Below are positions 18,967 to 27,793 of a DNA stretch of 64,000 bases, piece by piece (within the stretch, counting starts at the first letter, position 1; every line of letters starts with the position of its first letter). Source of the DNA: Sandaracinaceae bacterium (GTDB lineage: Bacteria; Myxococcota_A; Polyangia; Polyangiales; Sandaracinaceae); contig JAVJQK010000031.1 of NCBI GenBank assembly GCA_040218145.1, positions 124,001 through 188,000 of the forward strand, written 5' to 3'. The translations under genes were made by a program, and so were the position numbers. The notes below the pieces were generated by a model, which saw only the letters and a program-made list of their open reading frames with translations, did not search any database and was not told the DNA's origin.

Positions 18967-20090
18967 CTCAGCTTGAGCGTGGCCAGGCTCGCCAGGGCGA
19001 GCATCACGCTGATGATCCAGAAACGAACGATGACGCGCGGCTCCGGCCACCCCTTCTTCTCGAAGTGGTGGTGGATCGGCGCCATCAAGAAGACGCGCCT
19101 CTTGAAGAGCTTGAAGGAGGCGACCTGCGTGATGACGCTGATCGCCTCGACCACGAAGATGCCGCCGAGCAGGAGCGACAAGAGCTCGTTCTTCGTCATC
19201 ACCGCGAGCGAGCCGATGCCGCCGCCGAGCGCGAGCGAGCCCACGTCGCCCATGAAGACCTGCGCAGGGTAGGTGTTGTACCAGAGGAACCCGAAGCCAG
19301 CGCCGATGAGCGCGCCGCAGTAGACGCTCAGCTCGATGGCGCTCGGCAGCGAAGGGATGCGCAGGTACGCCGCGAGATCCTGACCGAAGAAGGTCACGCC
19401 CGTGAGGTAGGCGAGGACCATGTAGGTGCCCGAGTTGATCATGACGGGCCCGATCGCGAGCCCATCGAGACCGTCGGTCAAGTTGACGGCGTTCGATGTG
19501 CCGACGATGACGAAGGCGGCGAAGACGACGTAGAGCGCCGGGTGAAGCTCCACCGGCATGCGCTCGAAGGCGACGAAGGGGATGGAGAGTCGGTTGCGGA
19601 TCTCGATCCAGTCGGCGGGCAGCCCCGCGTCGCCGTACCAGAGGAAGCCGCCGATGCCGAACGCCACCGCGAACTGGATGACGAGCTTCCAGCGCCCCGC
19701 GAGGCCGCCGGTGTCCTTCTTCCGGATCTTCGCCGCGTCGTCGATGTAGCCGACCACGCCGTACGCGCTGGTGACGGCGGTGACGACCCAGACCATGAAG
19801 TTGGTCGGATCGGCCCAGAGCACGGTCGAGATGATCAGCGCGAGCAAGATCAGCGCGCCGCCCATGGTCGGGGTGCCGGCCTTGCTCAGGTGACCCTCCG
19901 GGCCCTCCTTGCGCACGACCTGCCCGATCTGCCGGGACTGCAGCCGCCGGATGAACCACGGGTAGAGCGAGAACGTGACCCCGAGCGCGGTGAGCGCGGC
20001 CGCGATGGCGCGGAAGGGCACGTACCGCAGCACGTTGAGGAACCCGAGGCCCGGCGAGTCGTGCAGGGGGTAGAGGAAGTAGTACAGCAT
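18963..20090 (-). CDS. mraY: Phospho-N-acetylmuramoyl-pentapeptide-transferase MraY
   Basis: MraY transfers phospho-MurNAc-pentapeptide to undecaprenyl phosphate to make lipid I. The 375-residue integral membrane protein has about ten helices and the family motifs TPTMGG, YIDDAAK (Mg-binding Asp pair), NLTDGLDGLA, GDVGSLALGG and MAPIHHHFEKKG. The ATG at 20090 shares one nucleotide with the murF stop (TGATG). Confidence 0.97.
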   Translation of the reverse strand: MLYYFLYPLHDSPGLGFLNVLRYVPFRAIAAALTALGVTFSLYPWFIRRLQSRQIGQVVRKEGPEGHLSKAGTPTMGGALILLALIISTVLWADPTNFMVWVVTAVTSAYGVVGYIDDAAKIRKKDTGGLAGRWKLVIQFAVAFGIGGFLWYGDAGLPADWIEIRNRLSIPFVAFERMPVELHPALYVVFAAFVIVGTSNAVNLTDGLDGLAIGPVMINSGTYMVLAYLTGVTFFGQDLAAYLRIPSLPSAIELSVYCGALIGAGFGFLWYNTYPAQVFMGDVGSLALGGGIGSLAVMTKNELLSLLLGGIFVVEAISVITQVASFKLFKRRVFLMAPIHHHFEKKGWPEPRVIVRFWIISVMLALASLATLKLR

Positions 20091-21526
20091 CAGCCGGCGT
20101 CTCCGAGCTGGGCGACCACGCGCTCCATGCGCATGCCGCGCGAGCCCTTGACGAGCACGACGTCCCGGGGACGGACGACGTCGCGCACGCAGCCGGCCGC
20201 GTCGTCCACGTTCTTCAAGAGGAGGATCTTCGTGCGCGCGCCCTGGCTGCGCTCCATGGTCGCGCTGAGCGCGGCGCGGCCGGCGTGGGCCATGCGCTCG
20301 CCGCAGCAGATGAAGTGCGCGGCCCCGACCCGGACGACCTCGCGGCCGACCTCGGCGTGGGCGTGCTCCTCGTGTCGCCCAAGCTCGAGCATGTCGCCGA
20401 GCACCGCGATGAGCCGCCCTCCCCGCGCGCTCGCGAGCGCCGCCGCCGTGTCGAGCGCCGCTTCGGTCGAGCGCGGGCTCGCGTTGTACGTGTCGTCGAT
20501 CACGAGCACGTCGTCGGCCACCGCCACGGGCACCATGCGGTGCGGAGGCTGCGGCACGTGCGTGAGCGCCGCGGCGCCCGCCTCGAGCTTCTCCGGGGCG
20601 AGCGCCCGCATCACGGCCACCGCGCCGGTCGCGTTGATCGCCGCCGCCTGTCCGAGCAGCGAGAGCGCCACGTCGACGCTGCCGCCCTCGAAGGTGACGT
20701 GCGCGCGGGTGTGGGCCTCGCCGTCGAGCTCCCAGCGCGCGAGCCGCACGTCCGCGGCCTCCACCGTGCCGTAGCCGATCTTGGTCTTCGCCGCCGAGCG
20801 ATCCGCGTAGGCCGCGAGGGGCGCGTCGTCGACGAACCAGATCGCAGCGCCGTCGGGCGAGAGCGCCTCGAGCAGCGCGCCCTTCTCGCGGGCCACGCCG
20901 TCGATCCCGCCGACGCCCTCGGTGTGCACGGCGGCGACGCTCGTCACGAGCCCGATCGTGGGCTGGGCCATCGCCGCGAGATCCGCGATCTCGCCCGGCT
21001 CGCTCATGCCCAGCTCGATCACCGCCGCGTCATGCGTCGCGTCGAGCGTGAAGAGCGTCATCGGCACGCCGACGCGGTTGTTGAGGTTGCCTCGCGTGAA
21101 CACGGTCGCGTGGCCGAGCCCGGTGAGCGCGGCCGCGACGAGCTCCTTCGTGGTCGTCTTGCCGACCGAGCCCGTGATGCAGACGACGGGCACGTCGAAG
21201 CGGCGGCGGTGGAGCGCGCCGAGCGCGCCGAGCGCGGTCAGGGTGTCCTCGACCCGCAGCACGCCCACGCCCTCGGGCGCCTCGACGTCGCGGTCCACGA
21301 CGACGGCGTGCGCGCCGGCCGCCATGACCTGCGGCAGGTAGTCGTGCGCGTCGTGGGTCTCGCCCTTCAGCGCGACGAAGACGTTGCCCGGCGCCACGCG
21401 GCGGCTGTCGAGCTGGACGCCCTCGAGCGCGCGGGTCGGGGGCGCGAGCCAGCGACCGCCGGTCGCCTCGACCAGCTCGTCCGGCGTGAAGCGCGCGGCG
21501 TTGTCGGGGATGGGCGTCGCGCTCAC
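20090..21526 (-). CDS. murF: UDP-N-acetylmuramoyl-tripeptide--D-alanyl-D-alanine ligase MurF
   Basis: MurF adds the D-Ala-D-Ala dipeptide. The 478-residue protein has the N-terminal LDSRRVAPGNVFVALKG, the ATP loop GSVGKTTTKE, RGNLNNRVGVPMTLF, IELGMSEPGEI, and the C-terminal DDTYNASPRSTEAAL and LGDMLELG motifs. The start is GTG at 21526, overlapping the murE stop (GTGA). Confidence 0.96.
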   Translation of the reverse strand: MSATPIPDNAARFTPDELVEATGGRWLAPPTRALEGVQLDSRRVAPGNVFVALKGETHDAHDYLPQVMAAGAHAVVVDRDVEAPEGVGVLRVEDTLTALGALGALHRRRFDVPVVCITGSVGKTTTKELVAAALTGLGHATVFTRGNLNNRVGVPMTLFTLDATHDAAVIELGMSEPGEIADLAAMAQPTIGLVTSVAAVHTEGVGGIDGVAREKGALLEALSPDGAAIWFVDDAPLAAYADRSAAKTKIGYGTVEAADVRLARWELDGEAHTRAHVTFEGGSVDVALSLLGQAAAINATGAVAVMRALAPEKLEAGAAALTHVPQPPHRMVPVAVADDVLVIDDTYNASPRSTEAALDTAAALASARGGRLIAVLGDMLELGRHEEHAHAEVGREVVRVGAAHFICCGERMAHAGRAALSATMERSQGARTKILLLKNVDDAAGCVRDVVRPRDVVLVKGSRGMRMERVVAQLGDAG

Positions 21527-23025
21527 TGCGACCTCCCCGCGATGGCCGCGCGGGCCTCCTCACGGTCGTCGAAGTGGATCTTCGTCGTGCCGCGGATCTG
21601 GTAGTCCTCGTGGCCCTTGCCCGCGATGAGGATCGTGTCGCCGGGGCGCGCCGCGGAGACGGCCTCGCGGATGGCGGCGCGGCGATCCTCCTCGACCCGG
21701 TAGAGGCCACGGTCGGCGCGCGCGAAGGCGACGAGGTCGTCACACGCGTCCCAGCCCTCGCCGCTCACGCCGGGCTCGATCGCGGCCAGGATCGCCATGG
21801 GATCCTCGGTCCGCGGGTTGTCGCTGGTGATGACCGCGAGGTCGGCGCCGCGCGCGACCGCGCGGCCCATCTGCGGGCGCTTGGCCGCGTCGCGATCCCC
21901 GCCGCAGCCGAACACCGCGAACAGTCGCCCCGGCGTGATGGGCCGGAGCGCCGCGAGCGCGCGCGAGAGCGCGTCCGGCGTGTGCGCGTAGTCGACCAGG
22001 ATGCGCACGTCCTCGAGCCCGTCGACGCGCTCGAGCCGGCCGGGGGCGCCCTTCGCCGCGCCGAGCGCCTTCGCCGCCTCGTCGGCCTCGAAGCCGAGGG
22101 CCACGAGCACGCCGAGCGCGAGCAGCAGGTTGTCGAGGTTGTGCGCGCCGATGAGCACCGAGCGGAGCTCGACCTCTTCTCCCAGCGCCGTCACCGTCGC
22201 TCGCATGCCGTCCCGGTCCATCGTCCAGGTACGCACCGCGACGTCGCCATCGCCCTCGCGCGACACGCGGAGGCAGCCCGGCACTTCGTCGGCCAGCTGC
22301 GCGCCGTGCGGGTCGTCGACGTTGATGACCGACGCGCCCGGAGAGAGCGCGGTGAAGAGGCGGGCCTTCGCCGCGAAGTACGCCTCCATCGTGCCGTGGT
22401 AGTCGAGGTGGTCCTGGGTGAGGTTGGTGAACGCCGCGACCGCGAAGTGGACGGCGTCCGCGCGGTGCATGCCGAGCGCGTGGCTCGAGACCTCCATCAC
22501 CAGGTGCGTCGCGCCCGCGTCCACGACCTTGCGCGCGAAGCGGGCGAGCGCGTCGCCCTCGGGCGTGGTGAACGGGGCCGGCTCACGCAGGCCGGGCCCG
22601 CGGCTCTCCACCGTGCCGAGGAGCGCGGGACGCTGACCGAGCGCGCCGAGCGCCTCGTCCACCAGCCACGCCGTCGTCGTCTTGCCGTTCGTGCCCGTGA
22701 GCCCGACCACCGACAGCTCGGCCGTCGGGTCGCCGTAGACCGCCGCCGCGAGCGCGCCGAGCGCGACCCGCGCGTTCTCCACGCGGAGCTGCGGCACGTC
22801 GGCGGGCAGCGCGAGCGTCGACTCGGCCGCCACCGCCACCGCGCCGCGCTCGACCGCGCTCGCCGCGAAGCGCGCGCCGTCAGCCTGCTGGCCGCTGATC
22901 GCCACGAAGAGATCGCCCGGCTCCACCGCGCGCGAGTCGTGCCGCACGCCGCGGACCTGCACCTCGCCGTCGCCGACGAGCTCGACCGCGAGCCCACGCT
23001 CGTGCAGCGCGCGCAGCGCGATCAT
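21523..23025 (-). CDS. murE: UDP-N-acetylmuramoyl-L-alanyl-D-glutamate--2,6-diaminopimelate ligase MurE
   Basis: MurE adds the third stem-peptide residue. The 500-residue protein has DSRAVEPGDLFVAISG, the ATP loop GTNGKTTTAW near residue 115, HLVMEVSSHALG, FTNLTQDHLDYH, and FGCGGDRDAAKRPQMG. The DNPR motif near residue 402 (TSDNPRTEDP) marks enzymes that use meso-diaminopimelate rather than lysine, so this organism should have meso-DAP peptidoglycan. The ATG overlaps the ftsI stop (ATGA). Confidence 0.97.
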   Translation of the reverse strand: MIALRALHERGLAVELVGDGEVQVRGVRHDSRAVEPGDLFVAISGQQADGARFAASAVERGAVAVAAESTLALPADVPQLRVENARVALGALAAAVYGDPTAELSVVGLTGTNGKTTTAWLVDEALGALGQRPALLGTVESRGPGLREPAPFTTPEGDALARFARKVVDAGATHLVMEVSSHALGMHRADAVHFAVAAFTNLTQDHLDYHGTMEAYFAAKARLFTALSPGASVINVDDPHGAQLADEVPGCLRVSREGDGDVAVRTWTMDRDGMRATVTALGEEVELRSVLIGAHNLDNLLLALGVLVALGFEADEAAKALGAAKGAPGRLERVDGLEDVRILVDYAHTPDALSRALAALRPITPGRLFAVFGCGGDRDAAKRPQMGRAVARGADLAVITSDNPRTEDPMAILAAIEPGVSGEGWDACDDLVAFARADRGLYRVEEDRRAAIREAVSAARPGDTILIAGKGHEDYQIRGTTKIHFDDREEARAAIAGRSQ

Positions 23026-25145
23026 GGCGTCACCTGCGCGAGGGTTCCGTCGGGGGTCGGCGTGACGGGCACGTCGGCCTCGGGGCGCAGCTCCGGTCGC
23101 TCGAGGATCACGCGCACCTCGCTGCCGCGGTCCACCACCGCGCCCGGCTGCGGGCTCTGCGCGACGACGAGGCCGCTGCCCTCGAGCTGGAAGTCGAGCC
23201 CGATGCGCCGCAGCGCGCCGAGCGAGCCGCGCGCGGTGAGCCCCGTCAGATCCGGGACCATGACCTCGCCCTCGCGGGGCTCGCGCTCGGGCACGACCGC
23301 GATCTCGACCGCGGTGAGCGTCTCGGGCTGGGCTGCGCCTTCGCCGCGCGCCGCGCGACGACGCTCACGCTCGCGCTGACGGTGCCGCCGCTCGAGCTCG
23401 GCCAGCGCCTCTCCGCCCGTGTCGGCGGGGACCCCGAGGTGGCGCAACGAGGCCTCCCCGATGCGGCGGAAGATCGGCCCGGCGACGGTGCCGCCGTAGT
23501 GATCGACCACCGGCTCGTCGATCACGACGGCGATGACGAGCGCGGGATCCTGCGCGGGGACGAAGCCCACGAAGGACGCGATGTAGACGTCCTCCTGGTA
23601 GCCCCCGCGGCGGTAGTCGGCCTTCTGCGCGGTGCCCGTCTTGCCGGCGACGAGGTAGCCGTCGATCGCGGCCTCGGGCCCCGTGCCGCCCTGGCCGGTG
23701 ACGGCGGTGAGCATGTCGGCGATCAGGCGCGCGGTGCGGCGCGGGATCACCTGCCGGCGCACGCGCGGGAGCGTCTCGCTCGTGGTCGCGCCGCGACTGT
23801 CCACCGTGCGCCGCAGGATGTGCGGGTGCATCAGCCGCCCGCCGTTCGCGATGGTGCTCATCGCGGTGGCGAGCTGCAGGGTGGTCGTGCTCATGCCCTG
23901 CCCGAAGCTGATCGTCGCCAGATCGAGGTCGTACCAGCGCGTGTGGTGGCGAAGGATGCCGCCGGTCTCACCGGGGAGCTCCACGCCCGTCGGCTCGCCG
24001 AAGCCGAAGCGCCGGAACGAGCGGAAGAGCCCGCGGCGCCCGAGGCGCATGCCGATCTTGGCCGTGCCGATGTTGCTCGAGCGCGCGAGGATCTGCGCCG
24101 GGGTCATGATGCCGAAGCGGTGACCGCCGTCGCCGATGGTGTCCTCGCCGATCTCGAGCTGGCCGTCCTCCTCGCAGTCGATGGCCTCCTCGGGGTGCAC
24201 GACGTTCGCCGCGAAGGCGGCGGCCAGCGTGAACGGCTTGACGGTCGAGCCCGGCTCGAAGCGGTCGGTGACGGCGCGGTTGCGGCGGTGCGCGACCTCG
24301 GCCCGGCCCGGCTCGTTCGGGTTGAACGTCGGGTAGTTCGCCATCGCGAGGATCTCGCCCGTGCGCGGATCCATCACCACCACGCTGCCCGCGGCGGCCT
24401 CGGCCGTGCGCACGCCCAGCGCGAGCTCGCGCTCGGTGATGTGCTGGATGGTCTTGTCGATGGTGAGGAAGACGTCGTCGCCCTGCGCGGCGCGGTCGTC
24501 GAGGAGCTGGTCGCTGAAGACCACGCGGCCGCGGCGGTCGCGCACGGCGGGGACGGGCTGCACCGAGCCGCGGAGGCGATCCTCCAGCGCGAGCTCGAGG
24601 CCCTCGATGCCGACGCCGTCGATGTTCGCGAAGCCCAGCAGGTGGCTGGCGAGCTCGCGGTTCGGGTAGAAGCGGCGCGCCTCGTCGGTCATCTGCACGC
24701 CCTCGATCCCGAGCGCGCGCACCGCGGCGGCCTCGGTGGGCGTGACCTGCCGCTCGATCCAGACGAAGTAGCGGTCGGAGCGGAGGCGCGCCGCGATGCG
24801 GTCGCGGTCGACGCCGAGCAGGTTGGCCAGGCGCGTCGCGGCGGACTCCGTGTCCACGCCCTCGGCCCGCATCAGCCGCGGGTTCGCGAAGACGCTCTCG
24901 ACGTCCACGCTCACCGCGAGCTCCGCCCCGTGGCGGTCGTAGATGGTGCCGCGCTTGGGCGCGAGGCGGATGTCCCGGAGCTGCTGCGACTCGGCCATCG
25001 CGCGCAGGGCCGGGCCGTGCTGGATGGTCAGCTCCCACGCGCGCGCGGAGACCAGCAGCGCGCCGGCGCCGACAGCGAGCGCGAGCACGACCATGCGCAC
25101 CCGCATCCAGCGGCGACGCTTCGGATCGGTCAGGAGGTCGCTCAT
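23022..25145 (-). CDS. ftsI: Septal class B penicillin-binding protein with C-terminal PASTA domain
   Basis: This 707-residue transpeptidase cross-links septal peptidoglycan with FtsW. It has a short cytoplasmic tail, one N-terminal membrane helix (about residues 17-37) and a PBP-dimerisation domain starting at LAPKRGTIYDRHGAELA. The transpeptidase domain has the SxxK box STVK near residue 300 (RFEPGSTVKPF), SxN as SSN (ARSSNIGTAK) and KTGTAQ near 500. After a charged Arg/Glu linker, a single PASTA domain (about 630-690, VMVPDLTGLTARGSLGALRRIGL) ends the protein. PASTA modules on FtsI are familiar in Gram-positives and some delta-type lineages and absent from E. coli FtsI. The ATG overlaps the ftsL stop. 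Confidence 0.95.
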   Translation of the reverse strand: MSDLLTDPKRRRWMRVRMVVLALAVGAGALLVSARAWELTIQHGPALRAMAESQQLRDIRLAPKRGTIYDRHGAELAVSVDVESVFANPRLMRAEGVDTESAATRLANLLGVDRDRIAARLRSDRYFVWIERQVTPTEAAAVRALGIEGVQMTDEARRFYPNRELASHLLGFANIDGVGIEGLELALEDRLRGSVQPVPAVRDRRGRVVFSDQLLDDRAAQGDDVFLTIDKTIQHITERELALGVRTAEAAAGSVVVMDPRTGEILAMANYPTFNPNEPGRAEVAHRRNRAVTDRFEPGSTVKPFTLAAAFAANVVHPEEAIDCEEDGQLEIGEDTIGDGGHRFGIMTPAQILARSSNIGTAKIGMRLGRRGLFRSFRRFGFGEPTGVELPGETGGILRHHTRWYDLDLATISFGQGMSTTTLQLATAMSTIANGGRLMHPHILRRTVDSRGATTSETLPRVRRQVIPRRTARLIADMLTAVTGQGGTGPEAAIDGYLVAGKTGTAQKADYRRGGYQEDVYIASFVGFVPAQDPALVIAVVIDEPVVDHYGGTVAGPIFRRIGEASLRHLGVPADTGGEALAELERRHRQRERERRRAARGEGAAQPETLTAVEIAVVPEREPREGEVMVPDLTGLTARGSLGALRRIGLDFQLEGSGLVVAQSPQPGAVVDRGSEVRVILERPELRPEADVPVTPTPDGTLAQVTP

Positions 25146-25450
25146 CGCACCCTCCCCGCCATGCGCCGCTGGCGGCGCTCGTTGCCGACCGGGATCACGC
25201 GCGCCGGCTCGGGCACGTCCATCTCGAGGCGGCCGCGCGCGATGGTCTCGATGCGCTCCGCCTGGCGCAGCGTGGCCGCCTCGATGGCGAGGAGCCGACG
25301 CTGCTCGATGAGGCGGCGCTGCTGCCGACGCGCCTGCCCGACCTCGTAGCCGAGCTGCACCGTCTGCTGCCGGAGCGCGAGGTGCGAGACGAAGGCCGCG
25401 GCGGCCGCGAGCACGGCCACGCTCCAGAGGACGAGGAAGCGCGCCTTCAT
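25142..25450 (-). CDS. ftsL: Cell division protein FtsL
   Basis: This 102-residue bitopic protein has one membrane helix (about residues 5-25) followed by a Gln/Arg-rich coiled-coil segment (RQQTVQLGYEVGQARRQQRRLIEQ), the layout of FtsL. The sequence is poorly conserved, so the call rests on size, topology and position between rsmH and ftsI. Both ends overlap neighbours by ATGA. Confidence 0.85.
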   Translation of the reverse strand: MKARFLVLWSVAVLAAAAAFVSHLALRQQTVQLGYEVGQARRQQRRLIEQRRLLAIEAATLRQAERIETIARGRLEMDVPEPARVIPVGNERRQRRMAGRVR

Positions 25451-26364
25451 GCCGCCTCCTCGCGGGGGACGCGCCGCGCCGCGCGCAGCTTCGCGCTGCG
25501 GGCCCGGGGGTTGTCGTCTCGCTCGGCGTCGCCCGCGACGACCGGCTTCTTGGTCAGCGGCGCCAGCGCGTCGTGCCCCTTGAAGAAGCGCTTCACCCGG
25601 CGGTCCTCGAGCGAGTGGAAGGAGATCAAGACCGCCACCCCGTCGTCGGCGAGCACGTCGGGGAGCGACGCGAGCAGCCGGTCGAGCTGCCCCAGCTCGT
25701 CGTTCACCGCGATGCGCAGCGCCTGGAAGGTGCGGGTCGCGGGGTCGATCTTGCCGCGTCGCCCGCCGACCGCGCGGTGCACGGCCGCCTGGAGATCGCC
25801 CGTGGTGTGAAGTTGCCCCGCGTTCGCGACCTCCTTGATCACGCGCGCGATGCGGCGCGACTTCCGCTCCTCGCCGAGCTGATAGATGACGTCCGCCAGC
25901 TCGGTCTCGGTCAGCGAGTCGATGAGCTCGGCCGCGGTCTGGCCCGTCGTCGGGTCCATGCGCATGTCGAGCGGGCCGTCCGAGCGGAAGGAGAACCCGC
26001 GCTCGGGCGCGTCCAGCTGGGGGGAGCTGACCCCGATATCGGCGATCAGCCCGTCGACCTGGGGCTCACCCACCTCAGCGAGGAGCTGGGCCACGGAGGC
26101 GAACGCGCCGTGCACGAAGGTCACCCGCGGCGCGAATTCCGAGAGGCGCTCGCGCGCGGCTTCGAGGGCCGCGGGGTCCCGATCGATGCCGATCACGCGC
26201 CCGTCCGGGGCGCTCGCCCGGAGGATGCCCTCGGTGTGGCCGCCGCCCCCGAGGGTGGCGTCGGCGTAGAGGCCGCCGGAGCGCGGCGACAGAGCTGCGA
26301 GCGTCTCGTCGAGCATGACCGTTCGGTGGTGGAACGGGGTGGTGGGGGTGCGGGCTTCCGTCAC
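25447..26364 (-). CDS. rsmH: 16S rRNA (cytosine1402-N4)-methyltransferase RsmH (MraW)
   Basis: RsmH methylates C1402 of 16S rRNA using S-adenosylmethionine. The 305-residue protein shows PFHHRTVMLDETL, the SAM-binding DATLGGGGHTEGIL, GIDRDPAAL, the family signature ADIGVSSPQLD with RGFSFRSDGPLDMRMD, and ISFHSLEDRRVKRFF near the C terminus. The start is GTG at 26364, overlapping the mraZ stop (GTGA); the frame is open further upstream but only as antisense of mraZ. Confidence 0.97.
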   Translation of the reverse strand: MTEARTPTTPFHHRTVMLDETLAALSPRSGGLYADATLGGGGHTEGILRASAPDGRVIGIDRDPAALEAARERLSEFAPRVTFVHGAFASVAQLLAEVGEPQVDGLIADIGVSSPQLDAPERGFSFRSDGPLDMRMDPTTGQTAAELIDSLTETELADVIYQLGEERKSRRIARVIKEVANAGQLHTTGDLQAAVHRAVGGRRGKIDPATRTFQALRIAVNDELGQLDRLLASLPDVLADDGVAVLISFHSLEDRRVKRFFKGHDALAPLTKKPVVAGDAERDDNPRARSAKLRAARRVPREEAA

Positions 26365-26813
26365 AGGCCGAGCTCCGCGAGACGCTGCGCCATCTCGACG
26401 CGCTGGTTCGGGTCCTCGAGCACGGTGGACCGCAGGGCGTCGAAGCGCTCCTTCGACCACAGCTCCAGGTGCCGCCCCATGCCGGCCCAGAGCGCGTTCC
26501 GCTCGAGGGTCGCGTAGTTGCGCAGGGCGGCGGGGATCAGGACGCGGCCGAGCTTGTCCATCTCGACCTCGACCGCCCCGGAGACGTAGATGCGGCGGAT
26601 CATGGCCACGCTCGGGTCGAAGCTCGGGAGCTTCGCGAGCCGCGCCTCGAAGGCCTCCCACTCGGCCATGGGGTAGGCGACCAGGCAGGGGTCGAGCCCC
26701 GTCGTCACGACGAGCTTGGACGTCTCCTCCGAGGAGAGGACCTCCCGAAAACGCGACGGAACGGACGTGCGTCCCTTACCGTCGATCGCGTGCTCGTACT
26801 GACCTCGGAACAC
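26361..26813 (-). CDS. mraZ: Transcriptional regulator MraZ
   Basis: MraZ is the first gene of dcw clusters and binds its own promoter as a ring-shaped AbrB-fold multimer. The 150-residue protein has two MraZ/AbrB half-repeats: FRGQYEHAIDGKGRTSVPSRFRE at the start (DGKGR signature) and VEVEMDKLGRVLIPAALRNYA in the middle (DKLGR). The start is GTG at 26813 with an AGGTG about 8 nt upstream. A sigma-70 promoter and three phased boxes lie directly upstream. Confidence 0.95.
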   Translation of the reverse strand: MFRGQYEHAIDGKGRTSVPSRFREVLSSEETSKLVVTTGLDPCLVAYPMAEWEAFEARLAKLPSFDPSVAMIRRIYVSGAVEVEMDKLGRVLIPAALRNYATLERNALWAGMGRHLELWSKERFDALRSTVLEDPNQRVEMAQRLAELGL

Positions 26814-26863
26814 CCGCGGACACCTGCTTCGCGGAGGGGGTGAGCGTCATCCCAGAGACGGAT

Positions 26864-26888
26864 GCCACTCCTTACCACTCCTTACCAC
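26864..26888 (-). promoter_or_regulatory. Three phased MraZ-type operator boxes
   Basis: On the minus strand three pentamers GTGGT, GTGGT, GTGGC are separated by identical 5-nt spacers (AAGGA), placing them on one helix face at 10-bp intervals. This is the architecture described for MraZ boxes in E. coli (TGGGN repeats with 5-nt spacers). The boxes lie about 50 nt upstream of the mraZ start and just downstream of the predicted transcription start, so MraZ should autoregulate the operon. Confidence 0.7.
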
Positions 26889-26896
26889 CGAGTCGG

Positions 26897-26925
26897 ACCC
26901 TACGGGGGGGTCACGGGGGTGTCAA
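26897..26925 (-). promoter_or_regulatory. Sigma-70-type promoter of the mraZ-murG operon
   Basis: A perfect -35 TTGACA (26925-26920) is followed after exactly 17 nt by TAGGGT (26902-26897), which keeps the key first T, second A and last T of the -10. The predicted start is near 26890, giving a leader of about 77 nt that contains the MraZ boxes. Confidence 0.65.
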
Positions 26926-27135
26926 CTTCATTCTGATCGGGCGGTCTAGCCTGTGTTCATAGGGGTTTCCGGGCGGTGACGGAGGGGGTGGTAAGGGGTG
27001 GATCGCCGGTGATCCACTGAGGGGTAGAGGCACCAGCTCGGGCGTTCAGGTAGGCGGGGCCTGGAGACCTCGGCCGCAATTGCGGCACGATCGTTCGTGC
27101 TCTCGTGTGGGCTCGCGGGGGTCGGGTCCAGATTC

Positions 27136-27762
27136 GAGTCCGCAGCCGCGACCGAAGCCGCGACCGAGTCCGCGACCGAGTCCGCCACCGCGACCGCAGC
27201 CGCACCCGAGTCCGCCACCGCACCCGCGACCGCCCCCGCGACCGGGTCCGAGTCCGCGACCGCAGTCGCCACCGAGTCCGCAGCCGCAACCGAGTCCGCC
27301 ACCGAGTCCGCAGCCGCGACCGCAGCCGCGACCGAGTCCGCCACCGAGTCCGCCACCGAGTCCGCAGCCGCGACCGCAGCCGCGACCGAGTCCGCCACCG
27401 AGTCCGCGACCGAGTCCGCCACCGCACCCGCGACCGAGTCCGCGACCGAGTCCGCCACCGCACCCGCGACCGAGTCCGCCACCGCACCCGCGACCGCCCC
27501 CCGCGACCGGGTCCGAGTCCGCCACCGCAGCCGCCACCGAGTCCGCAGCCGCGACCGCAGCCGCGACAGAGTCCGCGACCGAGTCCGCCACCGCACCCGC
27601 GACCGCCCTCCGCGACCGAGTCCGCGACCGCAGCCCCAACCGAGTCCGCCACCGCACCCGCGACCGCCCTCCGCGACCGAGTCCGCGGCCGCGGCCCCCG
27701 AGGCCGCCACCGCGACCGCCCCCGAGGCCCGCGGCCGCCACCGCGACCGAGCCCGTCACCGC
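27136..27762. repeat. Hexanucleotide repeat array A (GNNNCC)
   Basis: About 100 imperfect hexamers of the form GNNNCC, mainly GAGTCC, GCGACC, GCCACC, GCAGCC and GCACCC, with occasional phase slips in C runs. All frames are open on both strands and translate to monotonous dipeptides, so no gene is called. The main unit GAGTCC is the reverse complement of GGACTC in array B, which abuts it. The adjoining stretches 26926-27135 and 27763-27793 contain no gene I can support. Confidence 0.9.
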
Positions 27763-27793
27763 GTGTGCACCCCTGACGGAGCCGAGGCAGTTC

